DNA of 64,000 nucleotides from Ancylobacter polymorphus (GTDB lineage: Bacteria > Pseudomonadota > Alphaproteobacteria > Rhizobiales > Xanthobacteraceae). The notes beneath the pieces were generated by a model. That model searched no databases. It worked only from the letters and a program-made list of their open reading frames with translations, and was not told the DNA's origin. The DNA lies in assembly GCF_030813495.1 (NCBI RefSeq), contig NZ_JAUSUI010000011.1:62001-126000 (forward strand), in the 5' to 3' direction. The translations under genes and the position numbers were made by a program. Positions 17,700 to 28,955 of the stretch are shown here, one piece after another (positions within the stretch are counted from its first letter, which is position 1; each line of letters opens with the position of its first letter).

Positions 17700-18737
17700 T
17701 CACAAGCGCGCCGGGCCCGCCTCGTGGCTCTTTATGGCAGGGGTGGTAACGGGCGGGGCTGTGCTGGCGCGCAGCACCAGTTCGGTGGGCAGCACGATGT
17801 CGCCCTCCGGCGCTTCGCCGCCGATCATTGCCAGCAGGCACTCAGCCGCGCGACGGCCGATCGCCTCGCGCGGCTGGCGGATGGTGGAGAGCGCCGGCGT
17901 CATGTGCGAAACCAGCTCGATATCGTCGAACCCCATCACCGACACGTCGCGCGGCACGGCAAGGCCGCGGTGCTGCACCTCGCCGATGAAGCCGCAGGCC
18001 ATGGCGTCGCTGGCGAGGAACACCGCCGTGGGGCGCTGCTCCGCCGGCAGAGCGAGCCAGGCCGCACCGGCGACGCGGCCGGAATCGAGGCTGAAATCGC
18101 CGGGAAGCACGAGGGGCGGCGGCAGGCCGCGCGCCGCCAGCGCCTGCTCGGTGCCGGCGAGGCGCGCCTCGCTCAGCACATTGCCCGGCGGCCCCATCAC
18201 ATGGCCGATGCGCCGGTGGCCGAGGCCGATCAGGTGCTCCACGGCCACCCGCGCCGCCGCGCGATTGTCGATCTTCACCCGCGGCGCCTCAATGCCCGGT
18301 ATCCATTCGCAGGCGAGCACCACGGGCACGCGGCGCCTCAGGCCTTCGGCGGGCAGCGAGCCGTCGAGCACAATCAGCCCATCGGCACGGCTCGGCTCGG
18401 CATAGGCGAGCAGCGCCTCGCCACCCATGACGCAGCTGTCGGCGATGAGCAGATTATAGCCCGCCCCTGCCAGTACCGCCGCCATGCCGGCGAGTATCTG
18501 CGAGAAGAACGGGTTGGAGAGATTGGGCACCAGCGCCACCACGCCGCCGGTGCGCCGGTGGCGCAAATTGCGCGCCGCGTGGTTGAGACGGTAGCCGGTC
18601 TGGCGGATGGCTTCCTCGACGCTGCGGCGCGTCTCGGCGCTCACCACGTCGGGGTTGGAGAGCACGCGGCTGACCGTGGCGGTGGAAACGCCGGCGAGCC
18701 GCGCCACGTCCACGATCTTCGGTCTCTGGTGCTGCAT
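17700..18737 (-). CDS. LacI-family transcriptional repressor
   Basis: The 345-residue regulator has a LacI helix-turn-helix at the N-terminus (VDVARLAGVSTATVSRVL), a hinge helix region (YRLNHAARNLR) and a periplasmic-binding-like sugar domain. The start was set at the ATG of MQHQRPKIVD (18737), because the preceding in-frame residues are outside the family. It diverges from a sugar catabolic and ABC import operon, and two operator-like palindromes lie in the spacer. It is therefore probably the local repressor, released by the imported sugar or a derivative. Confidence 0.92.
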   Translation of the reverse strand: MQHQRPKIVDVARLAGVSTATVSRVLSNPDVVSAETRRSVEEAIRQTGYRLNHAARNLRHRRTGGVVALVPNLSNPFFSQILAGMAAVLAGAGYNLLIADSCVMGGEALLAYAEPSRADGLIVLDGSLPAEGLRRRVPVVLACEWIPGIEAPRVKIDNRAAARVAVEHLIGLGHRRIGHVMGPPGNVLSEARLAGTEQALAARGLPPPLVLPGDFSLDSGRVAGAAWLALPAEQRPTAVFLASDAMACGFIGEVQHRGLAVPRDVSVMGFDDIELVSHMTPALSTIRQPREAIGRRAAECLLAMIGGEAPEGDIVLPTELVLRASTAPPVTTPAIKSHEAGPARL

Positions 18738-18815
18738 GGCCACTCCATAGACGCGCCGGCCCCCCGCTGGCAATCGCCTCGCGATGCCGTTACGGAAACC
18801 TCCACCCGACCCCCT

Positions 18816-18829
18816 TGCAATCGATTACA
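18816..18829. promoter_or_regulatory. LacI-type operator, site 1
   Basis: TGCAATCGATTACA is a near-perfect palindrome centred on CG with the ATCGAT core expected for LacI-family sites. It lies in the spacer between the repressor and the sugar operon, 86 bases before the isomerase start. Confidence 0.7.
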
Positions 18830-18847
18830 GGGCTCCGCTAGGCTGAA

Positions 18848-18861
18848 TGCAACCGATTACA
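18848..18861. promoter_or_regulatory. LacI-type operator, site 2
   Basis: TGCAACCGATTACA differs from site 1 by one base. The two sites are 32 bases apart start to start, close to three helical turns, so two repressor dimers could bind the same face of the DNA. Confidence 0.7.
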
Positions 18862-18901
18862 AAAACCTAGGGTTGGCCGGCACGCCGGTCGGGAGGAAAC
18901 C

Positions 18902-19960
18902 ATGCGGACCATCAAGGGACCGGGCCTGTTTCTGGCCCAGTTCATCGGCACAGACGCGCCCTTCGACAGCTGGCACAACATCACGCGCTGGGCCGCCGAT
19001 TGCGGCTATGCCGGCGTGCAGGTGCCGACCAACGACCCGCGCATCCTCGATCTCGACCAGGCGGCCGCCTCGCGCGACTGGTGTTCGGAATGGGCCGGAA
19101 AAGGCTCGCAGAACGGCGTCGTCGTCACCGAGCTGTCCACCCATCTGCAGGGCCAGCTCGTCGCGGTGCATCCCGCCTATGACGCGATGTTCGACGGTTT
19201 CGCCGCCCCCGCCGTGCGCGGCAACCCGAAGGCGCGGCAGGAATGGGCGATGGATCAGATGCGGAAGGCGCTCACTGCCTCCAAGCATCTCGGTCTCACC
19301 GCGATGGTGACCTTCTCCGGCGCACTCGCCTGGCCCTATGTCTACCCTTGGCCGCAGCGCCCCGCCGGGCTGGTCGAGGAAGCCTTCGACGAACTGGCCC
19401 GCCGCTGGCGCCCGCTGCTCGACTATGCGGATGAGTGCGGCGTCGATCTCTGCTTCGAGATCCATCCCGGCGAGGATCTGCACGACGGCGATACGTTCGA
19501 GATGTTCCTGGAGCGGGTGGACAACCACCCCCGCGCCAAGATGCTCTACGACCCCTCGCACTATGTGCTGCAGCAGCTCGATTATCTCGACCATCTCGAC
19601 ATCTATGCCGAGCGCATCGGCATGTTCCATGTGAAGGATGCCGAGTTCAACCCCACCGGGCGCAAGGGCGTGTATGGCGGCTACCAGCCCTGGCTGAAGC
19701 GCGCCGGGCGCTTCCGCAGCCCCGGCGACGGGCAGGTGGACTTCGGCGCCATCTTCTCGAAATTCGCGGCGATGGATTTCGACGGCTGGGCGGTGGTGGA
19801 ATGGGAATGCTGCCTCAAGCACCCCGAGGACGGGGCGCGCGAGGGGGCCCAGTTCGTCAAGAACCACATCATTCGCGTCACCGAGAAGGCGTTCGACGAC
19901 TTCGCCGCCGGTGCCACGGACCGCGCCGCCAACCGCGCACTGCTGGGGCTGGAGCGATGA
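18902..19960 (+). CDS. Sugar phosphate isomerase/epimerase (xylose isomerase-like TIM barrel)
   Basis: The 352-residue TIM-barrel protein is of the AP endonuclease 2/xylose isomerase-like family. Metal-ligand stretches visible are CFEIHPGEDLHDG (Glu and His), LYDPSHYVLQ (Asp, His), FHVKDAEF (His, Asp) and VVEWECCL (Glu). Such proteins isomerise or epimerise keto-sugars and inositol derivatives. A GGGAGGAAACC sequence just before the ATG is a good ribosome binding site. It is the first gene of a five-gene sugar operon and overlaps the dehydrogenase gene by four bases. Exact substrate unknown. Confidence 0.88.
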   Translation: MRTIKGPGLFLAQFIGTDAPFDSWHNITRWAADCGYAGVQVPTNDPRILDLDQAAASRDWCSEWAGKGSQNGVVVTELSTHLQGQLVAVHPAYDAMFDGFAAPAVRGNPKARQEWAMDQMRKALTASKHLGLTAMVTFSGALAWPYVYPWPQRPAGLVEEAFDELARRWRPLLDYADECGVDLCFEIHPGEDLHDGDTFEMFLERVDNHPRAKMLYDPSHYVLQQLDYLDHLDIYAERIGMFHVKDAEFNPTGRKGVYGGYQPWLKRAGRFRSPGDGQVDFGAIFSKFAAMDFDGWAVVEWECCLKHPEDGAREGAQFVKNHIIRVTEKAFDDFAAGATDRAANRALLGLER

Positions 19961-21104
19961 GCGCCCCCGTCCCGAACCGACCGCTGCGGCTCGGCATGGT
20001 CGGCGGCGGGTCCGGCGCCTTCATCGGCGCCGTGCACCGCATCGCCGCCCGGCTCGACGGCGAATACACCCTCATCGCCGGCGCCCTCTCCTCCACGCCG
20101 GAGAAATCGCGCGCCTCGGGCGAAGCGCTCGGGCTTTCGCGTGTCTATGACGACTACCTCGCCATGGCCAAGGCCGAGGCGCGGCGCAAGGACGGCATCG
20201 AGGCGGTGGCGATCGTCACGCCGAACCACATGCATGCCGGCCCGGCGATCGAATTCCTCAAGCGCGGCATCCATGTGATCTGCGACAAGCCGCTGACCGC
20301 GACCATGGCCGAGGCGAAGAAGCTTGCGGCAGCGGCGGCGAAGGCCGACGCGCTGTTCGTGCTGACCCACAACTACACCGGCTACCCCATGATCCGGCAG
20401 GCCCGCGCCATGGTGGCGGCGGGCGAGATCGGCCGCGTCCGGCTGGTGCAGGTGGAATATGTGCAGGACTGGCTGACCGAGGCGGCGGAGAAATCCGGCT
20501 CCAAGCAGGCGGAATGGCGCACCGACCCGGAACGCTCCGGCGCGGGCGGGGCGACGGGCGATATCGGCACCCATGCCTATAACCTCGCCTGTTTCGTCTC
20601 CGGCCTGACCGCGGAGGCGCTGGCCGCGGACCTCTCCATCTTCGTGCCGGGCCGGGCGCTCGACGACAACGCCCATGTGCTGCTGCGCTTTGAGGGCGGG
20701 GCGCGCGGCATGCTCTGGGCGAGCCAGGTGGCGCCGGGCAATGAGAACGGCCTGCGCCTGCGCGTCTATGGCGACAAGGGCGGGCTCGAATGGGCGCAGG
20801 AGGACCCGAACTATCTCTGGTTCACCCCCTTCGGCGAGCCGAGGCGTCGCATCACCCGCAACGGCGCGGGGGCGAGGCCGGAGGCGGGACGCATGTCGCG
20901 TATTCCGCCCGGCCATCCGGAAGGCTATCTGGAAGGCTTCTCCAATATCTATGCCGAGGCGGCGCGCGCCATCCGCGCCCATCAGGCCGGTGAGAAGGTG
21001 CCCGAGGGTGTGCTCTACCCGACCCTGGCGGACGGGCTGGCCGGCATGCGCTTCGTCGAGGCCTGCGTGCAGTCCTCGCGCCGCAATGCCGGCTGGGTGA
21101 CGCT

Positions 21105-21108
<4 letters not shown>
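19957..21108 (+). CDS. Gfo/Idh/MocA-family oxidoreductase
   Basis: The 383-residue NAD(P)-dependent sugar or inositol dehydrogenase has an N-terminal Rossmann domain with GMVGGGSGAFIGAVH and the family motif CDKPLTATMAEAKKLA, where Lys is the usual catalytic residue; a C-terminal alpha/beta domain includes GDIGTHAYNLA. It starts at the ATG overlapping the isomerase stop and its own stop overlaps the GTG of the ABC ATPase gene. The pairing of isomerase and dehydrogenase points to oxidation followed by isomerisation of a sugar or polyol taken up by the adjacent importer. Confidence 0.9.
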
Positions 21109-22626
<1,518 letters not shown>

Positions 22627-22634
<8 letters not shown>

Positions 22635-23637
22635 CCTCACGCGCTCCGATGCCCCGCGCCCGTCCGTCGCCGCACGTCTACCGGGCCTCTCCGCGCTCGG
22701 CCCGCTGCTGGCGCTGATCCTGCTGGTGGCGCTGGGGGCCACTCTCAACGAGAATTTCCTCTCCGCCGGCAACATCACCAATGTGCTGGCCCGCTCCGCC
22801 TTCATCGGCATGATCGCGGTGGGCATGACCTTCGTCATCACGTCAGGCGGGCTCGACCTCTCGGTCGGCTCGATGGCGGCGTTCATCGCCGGGGTGATGA
22901 TCCTTGGCATGAACGCGCTGCTGCCCTCCATGGGCGTCGGCCTGCCTTTGGTGCTGGCCGGCATGGGCATCGCGCTCGGCGTCGGGCTGCTGGCCGGGCT
23001 CGGCAACGGGCTCCTGGTGACGAAAGCGCGTATCGAACCCTTCATCGTCACGCTCGGCACCATGGGCATCTTCCGCTCGCTGGTCACGTGGCTCGCCGAT
23101 GGCGGTACGATCAGCCTGGATTTCGGCGTTCGCCAGTTCTACCGGCCGGTCTATTATTCCGGCCTGTTCGGCATCGCCTGGCCGATCATCGTCTTCGCCA
23201 TCGTGGCGGTGGCCGGGCAGATCGCCATGCGCCACACGCGCTTCGGCCGCTATTGCGAGGCCATCGGCTCCAACGACAAGGTGGCGCTGTATTCGGCGGT
23301 GAATGTCGAGCGCATCCGGCTGATGACCTATGTGCTGCTCGGCCTGCTCGTCGGCCTTGCCACCATCATGTATGTGCCCCGCCTCGGCTCGGCCTCCGGC
23401 TCCACCGGCATGCTGTGGGAGTTGGAGGCGATCGCCGCCGTCATCATCGGCGGCACGGCGCTGAAGGGCGGCTATGGCCGCGTCTGGGGCACGGTGATCG
23501 GCGTGCTGATCCTCAGCCTGATCGACAACATCCTCATCCTGGCGGACCTCGTCTCCCCGTATCTCAACGGGACGATCCAGGGCGTCATCATCGTGCTCGC
23601 GGTGGTTCTCCAGCGCGGCAAATCATCATCCGCCTGA
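22627..23637 (+). CDS. Sugar ABC importer, permease subunit (RbsC type)
   Basis: The 336-residue membrane protein has eight to ten helices and family stretches GMTFVITSGGLDLSVGSMAA and ALKGGYGRVWGTVIGVLIL, conserved in RbsC/XylH-type permeases. The ATG at 22627 (MSDLTRSDAP) overlaps the ATPase gene by eight bases; the longer open frame upstream lies within that gene and was not used. It presumably forms a homodimeric channel with the duplicated ATPase and the binding protein downstream. Confidence 0.92.
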
Positions 23638-23663
23638 GAGCGGAGACCATGGGAGAAACGACA

Positions 23664-24629
23664 ATGGAACGCAGGACCTTTCTCACCACCGCCGCCATCG
23701 GCGCCGCCACCGCCGCGACAGGCGTCTCCGTGCCCGCGCTCGCGCAGGGCAAGAAGGCGGTGATCGGCGTCTCGATCCCCTCCGCCACCCATGGCTTCAT
23801 GGGCGGGCTGAACTGGCACGCGCAGGAAACCATCAAGCGGCTGAAGACGACCTATCCGAACCTTGAATTCGTGCTCGCCACCGCCGGCGCGGTGGGCAAG
23901 CAGGTGAACGACATCGAGGACATGGTAGCGACGCGCAACATCGACGCGCTTGTGGTGCTGCCCTTCGAGTCCGAACCGCTGACCAGCCCGGTCAAGGCGG
24001 TGAAGGATGCCGGCAAATGGGTGACGGTGGTCGATCGCGGCCTCTCCCAGCCCGGCATCGAAGACCTCTATGTCGCCGGCGACAACACCGCCTTCGGCCG
24101 CGTCTCCGGCGAGTATTTCAAGGCCAATCTCAAGCCCGGCGCCAAGATCGTGGTGCTGCGCGGCATCCCCACCACGCTCGACAATGAACGCGTCGACGCC
24201 TTTCAGGCCGCCATTGCCGGCTCCGGCATCGAAATCCTCGACATGCAGCACGGCAATTGGAACCGCGACAAGGCGTTCCAGGTCATGCAGGATTATCTGT
24301 CCAAGCACAAGAAGATCGACGCCGTGTGGGCGGCGGACGACGACATGGCCATCGGCGTGATGGAAGCCATCTCCCAGGCCGGGCGGCAGAAGGAGATGTG
24401 GATCGTCGGCGGCGCCGGCATGAAGGAGATCATCAAGCGGGTGATGGACAAGGACCCGCAGATCCCGGTCGATGTCTCCTACACCCCGGCGCAGATTTCC
24501 ACCGCGCTGGAAGTCACCGCGCTACGCTTCGTCTCCAATACGCCGGTCTATGGCCGCTTCATCATCGGCTCGACGCTGATCACGGCGGAGAACGCCGCGC
24601 AGTTCTATTTCCCCGACAGCCCGTTCTGA
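23664..24629 (+). CDS. Periplasmic sugar-binding protein of the ABC importer
   Basis: The 321-residue protein is of the RbsB-like family (two-lobed Peripla_BP_4). The N-terminus MERRTFLTTAAIGAATAATG, followed by a cleavage region near ALAQG, is a twin-arginine-type signal (RR-x-F-L), suggesting export in the folded state. Two in-frame ATGs are close together (23649 and 23664); both have a GGAG sequence upstream, and the second was chosen because it gives a normal signal start. It delivers the sugar to the RbsA/RbsC-type transporter encoded upstream. Ligand unknown. Confidence 0.9.
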   Translation: MERRTFLTTAAIGAATAATGVSVPALAQGKKAVIGVSIPSATHGFMGGLNWHAQETIKRLKTTYPNLEFVLATAGAVGKQVNDIEDMVATRNIDALVVLPFESEPLTSPVKAVKDAGKWVTVVDRGLSQPGIEDLYVAGDNTAFGRVSGEYFKANLKPGAKIVVLRGIPTTLDNERVDAFQAAIAGSGIEILDMQHGNWNRDKAFQVMQDYLSKHKKIDAVWAADDDMAIGVMEAISQAGRQKEMWIVGGAGMKEIIKRVMDKDPQIPVDVSYTPAQISTALEVTALRFVSNTPVYGRFIIGSTLITAENAAQFYFPDSPF

Positions 24630-24641
24630 CCGGCCGACGGC

Positions 24642-24664
24642 GGAGGGGGCTGCGCGCCCCCTCC
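24642..24664. terminator. Hairpin after the sugar operon
   Basis: A 9-base perfect stem, GGAGGGGGC paired with GCCCCCTCC around a 5-base loop, follows the binding-protein stop by 12 bases. No U-run follows, so it may be a weak terminator or an RNA 3' end stabiliser. Confidence 0.6.
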
Positions 24665-24692
24665 TGCGCGTGGCTCATGATATCCTCGCGCC

Positions 24693-25253
24693 ATGATTCC
24701 GTTTGAAGGCGACGCACTCGCCCTCGCCCCTCGACTCATCGGCGTGACGCTGCTGGTCGACGGCGTCGGCGGCATCATCGTCGAGACCGAGGCCTACCGG
24801 CGCGACGACCCTGCCTCGCACAGCTTTTCCGGCCCCACGCCGCGCAACGCGGCGATGTTCGGCCCTGCCTTTCGGGCCTATGTCTACCGCTCCTACGGTC
24901 TGCACTGGTGCTTCAACATCGTCGCGGAACGCCACGGGGCGGTGCTCATAAGGGCGCTGGCGCCGCTTGTCGGACTGGAGCGCATGGCGGCGCGGCGCGG
25001 CGGCCCGGCCTTTCTCTGTGCGGGTCCCGGCCGGCTCACCCAGGCGCTCGCCATCACCGGCGCCCTCGACGGCGCGCCGCTCGACCGCCCGCCCTTTGAA
25101 TGGCGCGAGCGCGACGGCGTGCCCGATATCGTTGCCGGCCCACGTATCGGCATCACCAAAGCGGTGGAAGCGCCCTGGCGGTTTGGCCTGTGCGGCTCGC
25201 CCTTCCTCAGCCGGCGCTTCCCCGGAACCTCCCCCGGATACCCACGGCGGTAG
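24693..25253 (+). CDS. DNA-3-methyladenine glycosylase (AAG/MPG family)
   Basis: The 186-residue protein has the usual length of bacterial alkyladenine glycosylases. The family motif [19 protein letters not shown] includes the catalytic Glu, followed by [21 protein letters not shown], where Tyr residues intercalate or stack on the flipped base. The enzyme removes alkylated purines to start base excision repair. It stands alone between the sugar operon and the catalase gene. Exonuclease III, which processes the resulting abasic sites, is encoded 3 kb downstream. Confidence 0.93.
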   Translation: MIPFEGDALALAPRLIGVTLLVDGVGGIIVETEAYRRDDPASHSFSGPTPRNAAMFGPAFRAYVYRSYGLHWCFNIVAERHGAVLIRALAPLVGLERMAARRGGPAFLCAGPGRLTQALAITGALDGAPLDRPPFEWRERDGVPDIVAGPRIGITKAVEAPWRFGLCGSPFLSRRFPGTSPGYPRR

Positions 25254-25384
25254 CCGGCGAAGCACAGGCAGCGGCGGACACAAATCCGCGCCGCGAATGC
25301 GCGCTCGCCGGCAACGAATGGCTGCCCCTGCGGTTAGTGAGGCGACGCCGGATCACCGGGCACACGCCGAGGGAGCGCAGACAC

Positions 25385-27496
25385 ATGGCACGCAAATCCA
25401 AGGGGGCCGCCGGTTCGACCGCGCGGATTCACGACCAGACGCTGACGCGCGGCGCGGGCGGCGAGCTGCACCAGTTCGCGGAAGGCGACACCCCTGTATT
25501 GACGACCGCTCAAGGCGGCCCGGTGGCGGACGACCAGAACACGCTGAAGGTGGGTGCGCGCGGCCCGGCGCTGATCGAGGACTTCCATTTCCGCGAGAAG
25601 ATGTTCCATTTCGACCATGAGCGCATTCCCGAGCGCGTGGTGCATGCCCGCGGCTATGGCGCGCATGGCTATTTCGAGACCTATGAATCGCTGGCCGAAT
25701 ACACCCGCGCCGACCTGTTCCAGCGCCCGGGCGAGAAGACGCCCGCCTTTGTCCGCTTCTCCACCGTCGCCGGCTCCAAGGGCTCCTTCGATCTCGCCCG
25801 CGACGTGCGCGGCTTCGCGGTGAAGATCTACACGAGGGAAGGCAATTGGGACCTCGTCGGCAACAATATTCCGGTATTCTTCATCCAGGACGCCATCAAG
25901 TTTCCCGATGTCATCCACGCGGTGAAGCCGGAACCGGACCGCGCCTTTCCGCAGGCGCAGTCGGCGCATGACAATTTCTGGGACTTCATCTCGCTGACCC
26001 CGGAATCCATGCACATGATCATGTGGGTGATGTCCGACCGGGCGATCCCGCGCTCCTTCCGCTTCATGGAAGGTTTCGGCGTCCACACCTTCCGACTGGT
26101 GAACGCCAAGGACGAATCCACCTTCGTCAAATTCATCTGGAAGCCCAAGCTCGGGCTGCAATCCGTGGTCTGGAACGAGGCGGTGAAGATCAACGGAGCC
26201 GACCCCGATTTCCATCGCCGCGACCTCTGGCAGGCGATCCAGTCCGGCGATTTTCCGGAATGGGAATTGTGCGTGCAGCTGTTCGACCAGGAATTCGCCG
26301 ACAGCTTCGATTTCGACGTGCTCGATCCCACCAAGCTGATCCCGGAAGAAATCATCAAGCCGATCCCCGTCGGCCGGCTGGTGTTGGACCGCATGCCGGA
26401 TAATTTCTTCGCCGAGACCGAGCAGGTGGCGTTCATGACGCAGAACGTGCCGCCGGGCATCGATTTCTCCAACGACCCGCTGCTGCAGGGGCGCAACTTC
26501 TCCTATCTCGACACCCAGTTGAAGCGGCTCGGCAGCCCGAACTTCACCCATATCCCGGTCAACGCGCCGAAATGCCCCTTCGCGCATTTCCAGCAGGATG
26601 GGCATATGGCGATGCGCAACCCGGTGGGGCGCACCAATTACCAGCCCAATTCGCGCGGCGAGGGCCCGCGGCCCGACCCGGTGCGCGGCTTCCGCTCCTT
26701 CGCGGAAGTGATCGAGGCGCCCAAGGTGCGGCTGCGGCCGGAGAGCTTCGCCGACCATTACAGCCAGGCCCGTCAGTTCTTCAACAGCCAGACCGCGCCG
26801 GAGCAGAAGCACATCGCCATGGCGCTGACTTTCGAGCTTGCCAAGGTGGAAGAGGTGGTCATCCGCGAGCGCATGGTGGCGCATCTGCTCAACATCGACG
26901 AGGCGCTGGGCGCGACGGTCGCCGACAAGCTCGGCATCGACACGCTGCCCAAGCCCGCCGATACGGCCGTGACCCCGCGCGACGACCTGCCCGCCTCGCC
27001 CGCGCTCAGCATCATCGAGAACGGCCCGAAGAGCTTTAGGGGTCGCAAGGTCGGCGTGCTGGTGAGCAATGGCTGCGACGGCACGCTGCTGACGGCGCTT
27101 CAGGCGGCGCTGGCGGCGGAGGGTGCGATGATGGAGCTGGTGGCGCCGAAAGTGGGCGGCGTGGCGACCGCCGACGGCAGCAAGCTGCCCGCCCATCGCA
27201 TGATCGACGGCGGGCCCTCGGTGCTGTTCGACGCGGTGGCGCTGCTGCTGTCGGAGGAAGGCGCGGAACGGCTCGCCGGCGAGGCGGCGGCGCGCGATTT
27301 CGTGGCGGACGCCTTCGCCCATTGCAAGTTCATCGGCTTCACCGCCGCCGCCCTGCCGCTGCTGGCCAAGGCCGGCGTCGCCCCGGATGAAGATGAGGGA
27401 CTGATTGCGCTGCAGGATGGCGCCTCGGTGGACGCCTTCGTTGAGAGCTGCCGCGCGCTGCGCCTGTGGGCGCGGGAAGCGGCGGTCAAGCTCTGA
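25385..27496 (+). CDS. katE: Large-subunit catalase, HPII type
   Basis: The 703-residue clade 2 catalase has the catalytic His87 in [10 protein letters not shown], the distal Asn in [14 protein letters not shown], and the proximal haem ligand Tyr374 in [14 protein letters not shown]. After the catalase core (to about residue 530) comes a DJ-1/PfpI-like C-terminal domain of about 150 residues ([20 protein letters not shown]), which marks the large-subunit class. It breaks hydrogen peroxide into water and oxygen. The ATG at 25385 was chosen since homology begins there; the frame is open further upstream. Confidence 0.95.
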   Translation: MARKSKGAAGSTARIHDQTLTRGAGGELHQFAEGDTPVLTTAQGGPVADDQNTLKVGARGPALIEDFHFREKMFHFDHERIPERVVHARGYGAHGYFETYESLAEYTRADLFQRPGEKTPAFVRFSTVAGSKGSFDLARDVRGFAVKIYTREGNWDLVGNNIPVFFIQDAIKFPDVIHAVKPEPDRAFPQAQSAHDNFWDFISLTPESMHMIMWVMSDRAIPRSFRFMEGFGVHTFRLVNAKDESTFVKFIWKPKLGLQSVVWNEAVKINGADPDFHRRDLWQAIQSGDFPEWELCVQLFDQEFADSFDFDVLDPTKLIPEEIIKPIPVGRLVLDRMPDNFFAETEQVAFMTQNVPPGIDFSNDPLLQGRNFSYLDTQLKRLGSPNFTHIPVNAPKCPFAHFQQDGHMAMRNPVGRTNYQPNSRGEGPRPDPVRGFRSFAEVIEAPKVRLRPESFADHYSQARQFFNSQTAPEQKHIAMALTFELAKVEEVVIRERMVAHLLNIDEALGATVADKLGIDTLPKPADTAVTPRDDLPASPALSIIENGPKSFRGRKVGVLVSNGCDGTLLTALQAALAAEGAMMELVAPKVGGVATADGSKLPAHRMIDGGPSVLFDAVALLLSEEGAERLAGEAAARDFVADAFAHCKFIGFTAAALPLLAKAGVAPDEDEGLIALQDGASVDAFVESCRALRLWAREAAVKL

Positions 27497-27508
27497 GCGG
27501 GGCCGATC

Positions 27509-28117
27509 ATGGCAGCCCACGGCCTCGTCCACGGTCCGCTCGGCGCGAACTGCCTGCATCTGTGCGTCGACATGCAGCGCCTGTTCGCACCGGGCTCGCC
27601 CTGGGCTGTGCCGTGGCTGGAAAAGGTGCTGCCGGCGGTGGAGGCGCTGTGTGCGCACCGTCCCGAACGGACGGTGTTCACGCGCTTCGTGCCGCCGCAG
27701 CGGCCGGGCGAGGCCGTCGGCAGCTGGGCGCGCTATTATCAGCGCTGGGAGTGCGTCACCGGCGAGGCATTGGGTCCGGAGGCCGTGCGTCTGGTGCCAA
27801 TTCTGGAGCGCTTCGTGCCGCCGGCGCAGGTTGTCGACAAGAGCGTCTATTCGCCCTGGACCGAGGGACGGCTCGACGCCTTGCTGGCCCCCGCCGGGGT
27901 CGAGGCCCTGGTCATCAGCGGCGGCGAGACGGATGTCTGCGTTCTCGCCACCGCACTCGGCGCCATCGACCGCGGCTTTCGCGTCATCCTGGCCACCGAT
28001 GCGCTGTGCAGTTCCTCCGATGCCACCCATGACGCGCTGATGGAGCTCTACACCCGCCGCTTCAGCCAGCAGGTGGAAATCGCCCGCACCGAGGAGGTGC
28101 TGGCGCACTGGCGCTGA
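27509..28117 (+). CDS. Isochorismatase-family cysteine hydrolase
   Basis: The 202-residue protein has the isochorismatase fold. The N-terminal motif LCVDMQRLFAPGSPW contains the catalytic Asp, and SGGETDVCVLATALGAIDRG contains the nucleophilic Cys in the usual position. Members hydrolyse isochorismate, nicotinamide, N-carbamoylsarcosine or similar small amides. It lies 12 bases after the catalase gene on the same strand and is followed by exonuclease III, so a shared transcript is likely. The substrate is unknown. Confidence 0.87.
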   Translation: MAAHGLVHGPLGANCLHLCVDMQRLFAPGSPWAVPWLEKVLPAVEALCAHRPERTVFTRFVPPQRPGEAVGSWARYYQRWECVTGEALGPEAVRLVPILERFVPPAQVVDKSVYSPWTEGRLDALLAPAGVEALVISGGETDVCVLATALGAIDRGFRVILATDALCSSSDATHDALMELYTRRFSQQVEIARTEEVLAHWR

Positions 28118-28142
28118 ACCGTTTCCGCAACGGACGCCACCG

Positions 28143-28949
28143 ATGAAGATCGCCACCTTCAACGTCAACGGCATCAATGGCCGCCTCCCGGTGCTGCTGC
28201 GGTGGCTGGAGGAGGCGCGGCCGGACGTGGTGTGTCTGCAGGAACTTAAAGCTCCCGACGCCCGCTTTCCCGTTCGCGCCATCGAGCAGGCTGGCTATGG
28301 CGCCATCTGGTACGGCCAGAAGAGCTGGAACGGCGTCGCCATTCTCGCCCGCGGCCGCGAGCCGATCGAGACGAGACGCGGCCTGCCGGGCGAGGCGGAG
28401 GACACGCAGGCGCGCTATATCGAGGCCGCGGTCGAGGGCCTGCTGATCGGTTGCCTCTATCTGCCGAACGGCAACCCGGCGCCGGGACTGAGATACGACT
28501 ACAAGCGGCGCTGGTTCGCGCGGCTGCTGGCGCATGCAGCGGAATTGCGGGCACTCGACGTGCCTGTCGTGCTCGCCGGCGACTACAATGTGATGCCGAC
28601 CGAACTCGACGTGCACAAGCCGGAGCGCTGGGTGGATGACGCGCTGTTCCGGCCGGAGGTGCGCGAGGCCTTCCACACCCTCACCGCACAGGGCTGGACC
28701 GACGCGCTGCGCGCGCGGCATCCCGGTGAACGCCTCTACACCTTCTGGGATTATCTCCGCCGCGCCTTCGCGCGCGATGCCGGGCTGCGGCTCGACCACC
28801 TGCTGCTGAGCCCCACGCTGGCGCCGCGCCTCACCGCCGCCGGGGTCGACCGTGCCGTGCGCGGCTGGGACAAGGCGAGCGACCACGCCCCGGTCTGGAT
28901 CGAACTCGACCCCGCCCGCCCAGCCTGGCGGCGGAAGCCGAAGGCCTAG
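28143..28949 (+). CDS. xthA: Exodeoxyribonuclease III
   Basis: The 268-residue protein is of the exonuclease III/AP endonuclease family. Recognisable motifs are MKIATFNVNGINGRLPVLL, VCLQELKAPD (metal Glu), LAGDYNVMPTELDVHKPE (Asp/Asn pair), RLDHLLLSPTL and SDHAPVWIEL (catalytic Asp-His). It cuts at abasic sites and removes blocked 3' ends after oxidative or alkylation damage. The catalase, isochorismatase-like and xthA genes lie close together on the same strand. It converges with the ECF42 operon, 6 bases away. Confidence 0.94.
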   Translation: MKIATFNVNGINGRLPVLLRWLEEARPDVVCLQELKAPDARFPVRAIEQAGYGAIWYGQKSWNGVAILARGREPIETRRGLPGEAEDTQARYIEAAVEGLLIGCLYLPNGNPAPGLRYDYKRRWFARLLAHAAELRALDVPVVLAGDYNVMPTELDVHKPERWVDDALFRPEVREAFHTLTAQGWTDALRARHPGERLYTFWDYLRRAFARDAGLRLDHLLLSPTLAPRLTAAGVDRAVRGWDKASDHAPVWIELDPARPAWRRKPKA

Positions 28950-28955
28950 CGACCC

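Noticed and set aside
14555-17749. A 1064-codon open frame on the plus strand
   Set aside because: It is antisense to the autotransporter protease, whose triad and barrel are clear; the plus-strand translation shows no domain.
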